Shown here in pieces: positions 1 through 6,467 of a stretch of 39,928 nucleotides of DNA; within the stretch, counting starts at the first letter, position 1; every line of letters begins with the position of its first letter. The stretch spans positions 1 through 39,928 of the forward strand of contig CAIOZA010000110.1 in the NCBI GenBank assembly GCA_903862655.1, written 5' to 3'. The notes below the pieces were generated by a model. The model worked only from the letters and a program-made list of their open reading frames with translations, was not told where the DNA came from and made no database searches. A program made the translations under genes and the position numbers. The stretch is from an uncultured Ignavibacteria bacterium. Its GTDB lineage: Bacteria > Bacteroidota > Ignavibacteria > Kapaibacteriales > UBA2268.

Positions 1-105
1 AGTAGTGAGGAATCTCAACTAGATATACAGAAACAGATACCTATCTTCGCTCGTGATGACAGACAAATATGTCATTTCGAACGCAGAGAGAAATCTATGT
101 ATTTG
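1..105. repeat. REP-like intergenic repeat, head of window
   Basis: Two oppositely oriented units are visible. The first runs from the window edge through GTGAGGAATCTCAACTAGAT to CTTCGCTCGTGATGAC, and a second starts with GTCATTTCGAACG at about 79-91. The same wording (GTCATTCTGAAC / GAAGTGAAGAATCTAG) recurs at 33600-33632 and 37398-37495, so this is a dispersed family. It is cut by the window edge. The rest of the stretch to 331 holds no gene I can support. Confidence 0.55.
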
Positions 106-331
106 TATCGTGGGCACATGCAATGTACCCCAACAAAAAACCAAAAATTCCCAAATATACCCTATTTTAAAAATACCCGAAACACCGCATCCAATATGCT
201 ATAACAAACTATTTTTATTTTCTGTGAGACGTTTTGCCATTTTTTGTGTCATTATAATATACTCTGTGACAAATTTCAAAAAACTCATTTGGAATTTGTT
301 GAGAGTATGGGTAAATTGGAATAATGAATAA

Positions 332-1258
332 ATGAAGATAAATCGTATGAAAAAGAACCTCTACATCATTTTAATGCTTCTCTTATCAAGCACATTTTCG
401 TATTCGGCAGAACCACTTGTCAGATTCTATCTACAGGATGGACGTTCTAAATCATTCAATATGGATGATATCGAAACCTTTACTTTTCAATCGTTAAAAA
501 ATGTGGAGTCAATCATAATCTTTTTAAATGACTCAATTCATTCATCAATTTCATTTGCTAATGTAGATAAAATTAGCTTTTTCATAAACAAAGATCAACA
601 TAGAGAGTTATGGGTATATCAAAGAGATCGTATAAAGAGTTTTGATCCTGGTCAAATTGATAGTTTGATTTTTCTTAATATTAAGACCAATGAAACAGTA
701 TCAATAGGTACTCAAATTTGGATGTCTAAAAATCTTGATCTTGCTTTTTACAGGAATGGTGATACAATACCTCAAATTACTGATTCTCTAGAATGGGCAA
801 ATCTTACCACAGGTGCTTGGTGTTATTATAACAACGATTCCGAATTAGGTAAAATCTATGGAAAGTTATACAATTGGTATGCAATAAATGATTCTAGATG
901 CTTAGCACCAAAAGGATGGCATATTCCATCTGATTTTGAATGGGAAACACTATCAAATTTTCTTGGTGGCATAAACAATGCCGGGAATAAATTGAAAGAA
1001 TCAGGAATTTCACATTGGGCTGATCAGTATTATGGAACAACAAATGAAACCGGTTTTACAGCATTACCTGGAGGATATCGTTCTTCCATCGGTTCACTTT
1101 TATTTTACGGCATCGGGAGTAATTGTTATTTCTGGTCTTCCAGTGAGAAAGATCAAAAAGAGTCTTGGTATTGGAAACTGCAAAGTAAAAATGCTAGCTT
1201 TAATAACGATATTGTCAATAAGGTAAACGGAATGTCAATTAGATGTATTCGAGACTAA
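332..1258 (+). CDS. Secreted FISUMP-domain protein (first of tandem pair)
   Basis: 308-residue exported protein. Residues 6-26 form a signal peptide (MKKNLYIILMLLLSSTFSYS, then AEP), so translation may begin at Met6 (nt 347). Residues about 27-115 hold three short repeats of the form strand, turn, I-[DE]-[ST/K]-x-x-F (DDIETFTF, ANVDKISFF, GQIDSLIFL). Residues about 123-307 are a FISUMP domain (Fibrobacter succinogenes major paralogous domain): IGTQIWMSKNL, RNGDTIP, GAWCYY, YGKLYNWYA, GWHIPSDFEWETL, GFTALPGG, FWSSSE and the terminal SIRCIRD are all present. No T9SS sorting domain and no lipobox Cys is seen. FISUMP proteins are surface or exported proteins of unknown biochemical role. The next gene is a paralogue 9 bp downstream, so the two are probably co-transcribed. 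Recognition of the domain is firm; the function is unknown. Confidence 0.85.
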   Translation: MKINRMKKNLYIILMLLLSSTFSYSAEPLVRFYLQDGRSKSFNMDDIETFTFQSLKNVESIIIFLNDSIHSSISFANVDKISFFINKDQHRELWVYQRDRIKSFDPGQIDSLIFLNIKTNETVSIGTQIWMSKNLDLAFYRNGDTIPQITDSLEWANLTTGAWCYYNNDSELGKIYGKLYNWYAINDSRCLAPKGWHIPSDFEWETLSNFLGGINNAGNKLKESGISHWADQYYGTTNETGFTALPGGYRSSIGSLLFYGIGSNCYFWSSSEKDQKESWYWKLQSKNASFNNDIVNKVNGMSIRCIRD

Positions 1259-1267
1259 GGTAAAATT

Positions 1268-2185
1268 ATGAAAAATGCACTTCTATTCATCATCATCATC
1301 CTTTGCTCTGCTTCACTCTTTTCAGCAGAGCCTCTTGTTAAATTCTATCTCAATGATGGAAGCTCGAAGCAGTACAATCTAAGCGATATAGACAGTATGA
1401 GCATCCTGGATAAAAAGAACAACTTTGTTATGCGAATCCATTATCAGGATACACTTGTTGCCTATTATCCAACAGAAATCATAGGAAGTATCAAATTCGA
1501 AAAAGACAGCGCAACACGTGATATTCTCAATGTTTATATCTTCTCATATCCCAAATCCTACATATTAAGCTCAATCGACAGCGTTATCTTCTATATTGAT
1601 CAGTATCAGCCACTAACAATCGGTTCTCAGGTCTGGATGCTGAAAAACCTAAATGTTGATCATTATCGGAATGGGGATTCTATACCGGAAGTAACATATC
1701 AAGATGAATGGGGTAAACTTCAGGTTGGTGCATGGTGTTATTTTTGGTATGAGCCAAATTATTGTGATTTATATGGAAAACTATATAATTGGTATGCTGT
1801 TAATGATCCTCGTGGTTTAGCTCCTTCAGGCTGGCATGTTCCCTCAGATGATGAATGGTCAACACTTTCAACTTATCTCGGGAAGGAAAGTATTGCCGGT
1901 GGCAAACTTAAAGAAATAGGTTCAGAAGATACTTGGGATGGATTATGGTATGGTCCAAATGTAGGAGCCACCAACGAGAGTGGATTTTCAGCACGTCCTG
2001 GTGGATTATGTGACGATACTGGTTTTTTCAATTATAATAAACACGCTGGATATTGGTGGTCTTCTTCGGTTTTCAATTTGTCAAAAGCATGGATCAGATA
2101 TATAGTCTACTTTTACAAAAATATTGGCAGGGTAAATTATACTAAGGGAAATGGCCTTTCTGTCCGCTGTATTAAAGATAATTAA
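1268..2185 (+). CDS. Secreted FISUMP-domain protein (second of tandem pair)
   Basis: 305-residue paralogue of the preceding gene, starting 9 bp after its stop. Residues 1-20 are a signal peptide (MKNALLFIIIILCSASLFSA). Residues 21-112 carry the same three short repeats (LSDIDSMSI, TEIIGSIKF, SSIDSVIFY). Residues about 116-304 are the FISUMP domain, with IGSQVWMLKNL, YRNGDSIPEV, GAWCYFWYE, YGKLYNWYAV, GWHVPSDDEWSTL, GFSARPGG, WWSSS and SVRCIKDN at the end. No sorting domain or transmembrane anchor follows. The pair looks like a local gene duplication that has diverged considerably. A strong inverted repeat at 2249-2285 ends the unit. Its role is unknown; exported and probably surface-associated is inferred from the signal peptide and family. 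Confidence 0.85.
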   Translation: MKNALLFIIIILCSASLFSAEPLVKFYLNDGSSKQYNLSDIDSMSILDKKNNFVMRIHYQDTLVAYYPTEIIGSIKFEKDSATRDILNVYIFSYPKSYILSSIDSVIFYIDQYQPLTIGSQVWMLKNLNVDHYRNGDSIPEVTYQDEWGKLQVGAWCYFWYEPNYCDLYGKLYNWYAVNDPRGLAPSGWHVPSDDEWSTLSTYLGKESIAGGKLKEIGSEDTWDGLWYGPNVGATNESGFSARPGGLCDDTGFFNYNKHAGYWWSSSVFNLSKAWIRYIVYFYKNIGRVNYTKGNGLSVRCIKDN

Positions 2186-2248
2186 GGTAAAATAGTAAGA
2201 AATATTCAACACCAGCCCAAACCCCGCCTCAAGGCAGGGATTAAATTA

Positions 2249-2285
2249 AAACACCTTCCTCAAGTCGAGCCTGAGGAAGGTGTTT
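2249..2285. terminator. Bidirectional intrinsic terminator
   Basis: A perfect 14-bp stem (AAACACCTTCCTCA at 2249-2262, TGAGGAAGGTGTTT at 2272-2285) with a 9-nt loop lies between two convergent genes (FISUMP on +, YbjN-like on -). The flanks are T-rich when read in either direction, which suits termination both ways. Confidence 0.8.
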
Positions 2286-2303
2286 GTTAATAATCATACC
2301 TTC

Positions 2304-2792
2304 TTAATTATCCAATACCGAGATAATATCCATTGCTCTTTTGCCACCGGCAAGATCGACTATTATATCATCATAATAATCTGATATTGTTGCGACTGAG
2401 TCAAGTGAAATTTCCAGCTGACCAGAATCCAGAGATTTGTCTGAGAATGAATGAGAGAAAGTGATTGTGTTATCGAACAATAAACCAAATGAACCGAAGT
2501 GAAGTTCGGAATTTTTTCTCAAAAGGAAGTGCATTAGATCGGGAGAAACTTTGGCTCCCATTACAGTATTGGCCAGACATTCTACACAGGCTTCTTCATT
2601 GGTGAAAGGACGAACGATGATCATCACCTGAGTTGAACCTCTGGAAATAGTATAAGAACCATCGCCAAAAGAAAGATGGTCGGGATACTTATTCTTCAAA
2701 ATAGCAGCAACTTTCTTGATGGCACTATCAATTAATTCCTGAGAGGTATTTACACTATGATCATCTATCTTATAATTTTCTAATTCGGACAT
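2304..2792 (-). CDS. YbjN / TY-Chap-like putative chaperone
   Basis: 162-residue cytoplasmic protein with no signal peptide or membrane segment. The mixed alpha/beta pattern resembles the YbjN and type III secretion chaperone-like (TY-Chap) fold: an N-terminal helix (SQELIDSAIKKVAAILK), strands with SYTISRGSTQVMIIVRPF, the segment CVECLANTVMGAKVSPDLMHFLLRKNSEL, then FGLLFDNTITFSHSF and a C-terminal helix. Proteins of this fold are thought to bind partner peptides; no catalytic residues are evident. It lies 26 bp downstream of pspA on the same strand, so the two probably form an operon, which points to a role as partner or chaperone in the envelope-stress response. The fold assignment is by pattern only and the function is inference. 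Confidence 0.6.
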   Translation of the reverse strand: MSELENYKIDDHSVNTSQELIDSAIKKVAAILKNKYPDHLSFGDGSYTISRGSTQVMIIVRPFTNEEACVECLANTVMGAKVSPDLMHFLLRKNSELHFGSFGLLFDNTITFSHSFSDKSLDSGQLEISLDSVATISDYYDDIIVDLAGGKRAMDIISVLDN

Positions 2793-2818
2793 AACAACTC
2801 CATTATAGATTTCAATTA

Positions 2819-3505
2819 TTATTTAATTTCTGTGGTTTCGGGCAAAATTCCCATCTTTGCTTTCAGCTGAAGAAGATCGCTATCAACATTTGTAGATGTT
2901 CCCAACTGTTTGAATTCCTGATCCAGACTAGTGTTTTCTCCGGCTAATTGTCCGAAAGCTTCTGCTTCTGATTCTAGTTTCTCGATCTTAGTTTCGTATT
3001 TCTCGAATTTACCAAAGGCATCCGATCCAACACCGGACATTGCCTGAGCCATACTCTTCTGTGCCTTTGCTGCCTGCGAACGTGCAATGAGTGTGCTCTG
3101 ACGTGAGCGTGCTTCGTCAAGCTTAGCTTTAAGCTGATTGAGCTGTTCTCTCATTTTGTTTGAAGTATCTTTAGCCTGCTGAGCAATTGGTTGAAGATCA
3201 TTGAAGTTTCTTTCGGCAATAGCTTTCTTTTCCAAGGCTGCGCGAGCCAAATCTTCACGTCCAGACTGAAGAGCGAGAACGGCTTTATTTTCCCAATCTC
3301 CGCGTTCGGCTCTAGCTTTTTCCATTTTACGTTCAAGAGATTTTTCGTTAGCCATGGCATTAGCAACGGCAAGAGTTGTCTTATTAATCGATTCTTCCAT
3401 TTCGAGAACCATCTGCTTTAGCATTTTTTCAGGATCTTCAGCCTGGTCTAATGCCTCGTTAACATTCGATTTAAAGATGTCAGTTATTCTACCAAAAATA
3501 CCCAT
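2819..3505 (-). CDS. pspA: PspA/IM30 (Vipp1) family membrane-stress protein
   Basis: 228 residues from the start I prefer, MGIFGRITDIFKSNVNEALD, which has GAGG 8 nt upstream; the frame stays open for 36 more codons upstream but that extension has no family similarity. PspA/IM30 proteins are long alpha-helical hairpins (ESCRT-III-like) that polymerise on the inner leaflet of the plasma membrane and protect it under stress. Visible signatures: the N-terminal amphipathic helix, QAEDPEKMLKQMVLEMEESI, the Ala/Glu/Arg-rich coiled coil (about residues 25-190) and the late FGKFEKYETKIEKLESEAEA segment. Length matches the family (about 220-230). A probable chaperone gene follows at 26 bp, and ybaB-recR lies divergently, sharing a 110-bp intergenic region with an 8-bp inverted repeat. 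No pspF or pspBC partner is seen nearby. Confidence 0.92.
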   Translation of the reverse strand: MGIFGRITDIFKSNVNEALDQAEDPEKMLKQMVLEMEESINKTTLAVANAMANEKSLERKMEKARAERGDWENKAVLALQSGREDLARAALEKKAIAERNFNDLQPIAQQAKDTSNKMREQLNQLKAKLDEARSRQSTLIARSQAAKAQKSMAQAMSGVGSDAFGKFEKYETKIEKLESEAEAFGQLAGENTSLDQEFKQLGTSTNVDSDLLQLKAKMGILPETTEIK

Positions 3506-3531
3506 AATGAACCTCGGTTTATAAAATAAAT

Positions 3532-3558
3532 AAAACTTTTCGTTTAGAGTAAAGTTTT
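3532..3558. promoter_or_regulatory. Inverted repeat between pspA and ybaB, possible operator
   Basis: AAAACTTT at 3532-3539 and AAAGTTTT at 3551-3558 form an 8-bp inverted repeat with an 11-bp spacer, 27-53 bp upstream of the pspA start. Its place in a divergent promoter region suggests a regulator site, but it is AT-rich and could be chance. Confidence 0.25.
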
Positions 3559-3615
3559 TTAATTTACATATTCGTTTGAACCATCTTTTTATTGAAACAT
3601 AAAGGTTAAACAATT

Positions 3616-3936
3616 ATGAAATTTGATTTACAGAATATACTTCAACAAGCACAACAAATGCAAGCGGAAGTTGAAAAAAAACGTCAGGAGCTTAATTCAA
3701 AGATAGTCGAAGCTGAAAGCGGCGGTGGCATGGTAAAGGTCAAAATGACTGGTAATAATAGAGTTACAGAGCTCAAAATATCAAAAGAGATAGTCGATCC
3801 TGAGGATATAGAAATGCTCGAAGATTTGATTATTGCTGCTGTGAACAAAGCCGGTCAGAAAGTCGATGCACTAACTCAAGAGGAAATGGGTGCACTAAGT
3901 AATATGATGCCCAATATTCCGGGATTGAATCTATAA
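3616..3936 (+). CDS. ybaB: YbaB/EbfC family nucleoid-associated protein
   Basis: 106 residues. YbaB/EbfC proteins are small dimeric DNA-binding proteins with a tweezer-like shape that coat the nucleoid. Seen here: a basic, Gln-rich N-terminal helix (LQNILQQAQQMQAEVEKKRQ), the glycine-rich GGGMVKVKMTGNNRVTELKI strand region, the conserved DPEDIEMLEDLIIAAVNKA helix and a hydrophobic tail ending in PGLNL. Length is typical. AGGT stands 11 nt before the ATG. It is followed at 25 bp by recR, the classic ybaB-recR pairing found across bacteria (often behind dnaX, which is not here). Confidence 0.93.
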   Translation: MKFDLQNILQQAQQMQAEVEKKRQELNSKIVEAESGGGMVKVKMTGNNRVTELKISKEIVDPEDIEMLEDLIIAAVNKAGQKVDALTQEEMGALSNMMPNIPGLNL

Positions 3937-3961
3937 TTATCTTAAGCCAGGAAAGAATAAA

Positions 3962-4555
3962 ATGCTTTATACATCCGAATCGATAGAAAGAATCGTTGAT
4001 TTGTTTTCAACCCTGCCGACAATTGGCAGGAAAACGGCACAAAGATTGACGTTTCACCTTCTCAGACAGAGCACAGAATTTGTCGACAGCTTTGCTTATG
4101 CACTAGTTGAATTAAAGAAAAATGTAAAATACTGTTCGTCTTGCTTTAACTACACGGAGACCGATCCTTGCCCGATTTGTTCATCCACAAAAAGAAATAA
4201 GACAATAATTTGTGTAGTCGAAGAACCTAACGATGTGTTTGCAATTGAGAAAACAAGTGAGTTTCATGGTTTATACCATGTATTGCACGGAGTACTGAAT
4301 CCACTTGAAGGCATAACACAGAATGACATAAAAATTCGTGAGCTACTTCAAAGACTGGAAGACGTTGAGGAAATAATCCTTGCATTAAATCCCAGTGTTG
4401 AAGGCGAGGTTACGACTCAGTTTATAGCAAAATCACTCAAACCACTAGAAATCAAGACTACCCGGATAGCCAGAGGAATCCCAATTGGATCCGATCTTGA
4501 ATTTGCCGACGAAGCCACAATATCTCGAGCTATCGAAGGCAGAAGCGTAGTTTAA
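3962..4555 (+). CDS. recR: Recombination mediator protein RecR
   Basis: 197 residues, normal RecR length. RecR forms a ring clamp that, with RecO and RecF, helps load RecA at single-stranded gaps during daughter-strand gap repair. Domains in order: N-terminal helix-hairpin-helix (LPTIGRKTAQRLTFHLL, residues about 17-33), a C4 zinc finger (CSSC then CPIC with an 8-residue spacer), and a Toprim domain beginning IICVVEEPNDVFAIE, with LNPSVEGEVTTQFIA and the conserved RIARGIPIGSDLEFADE segment. AGGAAAG precedes the ATG. It is the second gene after ybaB, 25 bp apart. Confidence 0.96.
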   Translation: MLYTSESIERIVDLFSTLPTIGRKTAQRLTFHLLRQSTEFVDSFAYALVELKKNVKYCSSCFNYTETDPCPICSSTKRNKTIICVVEEPNDVFAIEKTSEFHGLYHVLHGVLNPLEGITQNDIKIRELLQRLEDVEEIILALNPSVEGEVTTQFIAKSLKPLEIKTTRIARGIPIGSDLEFADEATISRAIEGRSVV

Positions 4556-4579
4556 TCCAAAAATTATTGGAGATGATTT

Positions 4580-4627
4580 AAACTCCGATATTGAGTTTGT
4601 GCAAGACAGAACTTACTATCGGAGTTT
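4580..4627. terminator. Possible terminator between convergent genes
   Basis: An 11-bp perfect inverted repeat (AAACTCCGATA at 4580-4590, TATCGGAGTTT at 4617-4627) with a 26-nt loop sits just after recR and before the oppositely oriented propeller gene. The large loop makes it weaker than the other terminators in this window. Confidence 0.45.
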
Positions 4628-4641
4628 ATGGATTATAACTA

Positions 4642-5658
4642 TCACCTTTTAAATAAAATCTTCTTAACAATTTTGAGGTTTTCATTGTAACAACAGAGAT
4701 AATACAATCCAGAATAAGAAGATGATAGATCAAAGGCTTGATAATTCTTTCCAGTTCCAAGATAGATATTCTGAAGATTTTTAATAATTTTTCCTTGAAT
4801 ATCGACAATACAGATATTGATATTAGTGTTTTCTTTTGAATCAATAATAAGATTAATACTGTTAGATGTTTGATTGTAATCAATATCAAAATTTTCTTTT
4901 TGCTTTTTTGAATCTAAAACCGAAAGAACTATTTCTGAAGATTTATAAATTCCTTTATCAGTCCCGGCATATAATATTCCATTACTATCAAGACATAAAT
5001 CATTTACAGTAGAATTATTCAATCCTTTGTATATTTCAATCCAAGTCTTACAACTATCAATGCTTTTCAAAACACCACTTGTATTTGAATTAATAGAAGC
5101 ATATATTTCGTTAGATTTTGTAATCAAAAATGAATTTATTCCTATTATATCTTTAATTTCTGGTATATTCAAAATACTATCAATACGATTCCAATAAAAA
5201 TATTGACTTTTCCATTTCATAGGAATCAAGATAGATTCATCTTGAAATATAGTAAATTTATTAAAACCATGTCCGGAATTATCATCATTGTATTTATTAT
5301 TTGATAGTTCAATATATGTTTCACCAAAATCTATTGAAGTGCATATATACCCTTGATGAAAATTTCCTCTAAATAGAGAAATCATTAAAAAGACTTTATT
5401 TGATTGATACTTGAGTCCTAAGTAATTATTTCCAGAATATTTTTTTTCATATTTCTGTTTTTCTGTCCAACTGTAGCCTTGATTTGTGGATTTATATAAA
5501 TAGCAATAACTATAAGTATCATCTAAAGTAAGTAGAATATGCCCCAAATTGTTAATTATGATTGAAAAAACATTTTTCCCTTCAAATGCTTTTAATTCTA
5601 AAGAATCATCATTTACATTACTAACGAACAATCCCTTATCAGTGCAAACATAGATCAA
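4642..5658 (-). CDS. Beta-propeller T9SS cargo protein, 3' part of a frameshifted gene
   Basis: 338 codons read from the first ATG, but this is very likely the C-terminal three quarters of one gene that begins at 5926. The ATG at 5658 has no ribosome binding site and starts inside a propeller blade. Visible features: Asp-box (BNR/sialidase-like) motifs KSTNQGYSWTEK, TSIDFGETYIEL and KSIDSCKTWIEI, followed by the two-component-propeller-like stretch VNDLCLDSNGILYAGTDKGI, and at the C terminus a type A T9SS sorting domain (NINICIVDIQGKIIKNLQ ... YSGLYYLCCYNENLKIVKKI). Without the upstream piece it would lack a signal peptide and could not be exported. Removing one T from the T8 tract at 5665-5672 (coding strand) joins it in frame to give a 427-residue protein. 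Confidence 0.75.
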   Translation of the reverse strand: MIYVCTDKGLFVSNVNDDSLELKAFEGKNVFSIIINNLGHILLTLDDTYSYCYLYKSTNQGYSWTEKQKYEKKYSGNNYLGLKYQSNKVFLMISLFRGNFHQGYICTSIDFGETYIELSNNKYNDDNSGHGFNKFTIFQDESILIPMKWKSQYFYWNRIDSILNIPEIKDIIGINSFLITKSNEIYASINSNTSGVLKSIDSCKTWIEIYKGLNNSTVNDLCLDSNGILYAGTDKGIYKSSEIVLSVLDSKKQKENFDIDYNQTSNSINLIIDSKENTNINICIVDIQGKIIKNLQNIYLGTGKNYQAFDLSSSYSGLYYLCCYNENLKIVKKILFKR

Positions 5659-5662
5659 ATCA

Positions 5663-5926
5663 TCAAAAAAAATAACAACTATTCACATAGATTGATTTAC
5701 TATAATTCAATGCAGTCCAAGTATTTCCATTGTCCTTGCTTTTCATTATATAACTTCTTCCAGTAATTACATTTTCTATTGAAGTATAAATGAAATTGTT
5801 AGGACTCACACTAATATTATAAACATTAAGAGAATCAGAAAGGAAATTTGTTTTAACCCAAGTAAATTCAGCTTTAAGACTTAATCCAGAAAAGATAACC
5901 ACTAAGAAGAATAGAAATGTTTTCAT
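5663..5926 (-). CDS. Beta-propeller T9SS cargo protein, 5' part of a frameshifted gene
   Basis: 87 codons. Residues 1-19 are a signal peptide (MKTFLFFLVVIFSGLSLKA), followed by the start of a propeller with the Asp-box SKDNGNTWTALNY. The frame ends at TGA directly after eight T residues (coding strand). With seven T the reading continues YFFDDLIYVCTDKG into the downstream frame. So this piece supplies the export signal and the first blade of the protein whose remainder is at 4642-5658. The break could be a sequencing or assembly slip, a real pseudogene, or a phase-variable switch; the sequence alone cannot tell. Confidence 0.7.
   Translation of the reverse strand: MKTFLFFLVVIFSGLSLKAEFTWVKTNFLSDSLNVYNISVSPNNFIYTSIENVITGRSYIMKSKDNGNTWTALNYSKSIYVNSCYFF
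5665..5672. other. 8-base homopolymer at the frameshift point
   Basis: A8 on the + strand (T8 on the coding strand). It lies exactly where the frame passes from the signal-peptide part to the propeller and sorting-domain part of the protein. Confidence 0.8.
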
Positions 5927-6205
5927 TGACTTACCTTTACATAAATGAAAGAAAGGAAATTAAAGATCAATAAGACAAAATTAAACAAACTTTAAATAGA
6001 AATAAAAAAAATTAATAAATTTCATTTCAGTTAATTGCTCTAATTTTAGCATAGAAGCCACGTTACAGCTTTTCTCACACAAATTGATTATAACAAGACT
6101 TAATCAAAATTCGATATATTAACACCAAAAAGGAAAAATCATTGATTCACGTTAAATTGTGGAATATGTTAAAAAATTGGTAAGTATATTGGTAAGTCAC
6201 TAAAA
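5927..6205. other. AT-rich intergenic region without a recognised gene
   Basis: Very AT-rich. It holds the upstream region of the frameshifted propeller gene and the space below the tRNA terminator. A short direct repeat TTGGTAAG occurs twice at about 6178-6199. No ORF or RNA gene is supported. Confidence 0.5.
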
Positions 6206-6252
6206 AACCCCTCAATAAATGTCAGCCTAATTATCTGATTTATCAAGGGGTT
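6206..6252 (-). terminator. Intrinsic terminator of tRNA-Arg
   Basis: A long imperfect stem: AACCCCT plus AATAAAT and TCAG on the left arm, paired with CTGATTTATCAAGGGGTT at 6235-6252. Read on the - strand it ends in GGGGTTTTTT, a clear T run, 17 nt after the tRNA. Confidence 0.75.
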
Positions 6253-6268
6253 ATTTAATTTCAATTCG

Positions 6269-6342
6269 TACACCCGGAGAGACTCGAACTCGCAACCTTC
6301 TGATCCGTAGTCAGATGCTCTATCCAATTGAGCTACGGGTGC
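6269..6342 (-). tRNA. tRNA-Arg (anticodon ACG)
   Basis: A 74-nt cloverleaf can be folded by eye: acceptor GCACCCG with CGGGTGT (G1-U72 wobble), D arm GCTC/GAGC with a 9-nt loop, anticodon arm TCTGA-CTACGGA-TCAGA giving anticodon ACG, variable loop AGGTT, T arm GCGAG-TTCGAGT-CTCTC, discriminator A. The CCA end is not encoded. A34 would be expected to be edited to inosine by TadA to read CGN arginine codons. The second T-stem pair (C50 with U64) is a mismatch, which is unusual. Confidence 0.95.
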
Positions 6343-6417
6343 ATATTTATATTTCATCCCGAAATAGGATTACAAAAATAAGAAATAATTATTGATTTGA
6401 CAATTATATTACAAAAA

Positions 6418-6445
6418 AACAGCCGTTCATTGCTGAACGGCTGTT
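6418..6445 (-). terminator. Intrinsic terminator of the 1506-residue surface-protein gene
   Basis: A perfect 12-bp stem (AACAGCCGTTCA at 6418-6429, TGAACGGCTGTT at 6434-6445) with a 4-nt loop TTGC. On the - strand it is followed by a run of T (the complement of the A7 ending at 6419), 22 nt after the stop codon. Confidence 0.9.
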
Positions 6446-6467
6446 ATATTTATGGATTGTATAATCT

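Noticed and set aside
53-331. 92-codon open frame before the first FISUMP gene
   Set aside because: It starts inside a REP-like repeat, has no family signature and an unlikely composition for a real protein.
3506-3613. 36-codon N-terminal extension of pspA
   Set aside because: The extension runs through the divergent promoter region, and MGIFGRI has a good GAGG site and matches the family start.
6169-6357. Open frame with PVAQLDRASDYGSEGCEFESL
   Set aside because: This is the well-known false protein made by translating across a tRNA gene; the tRNA-Arg lies here.
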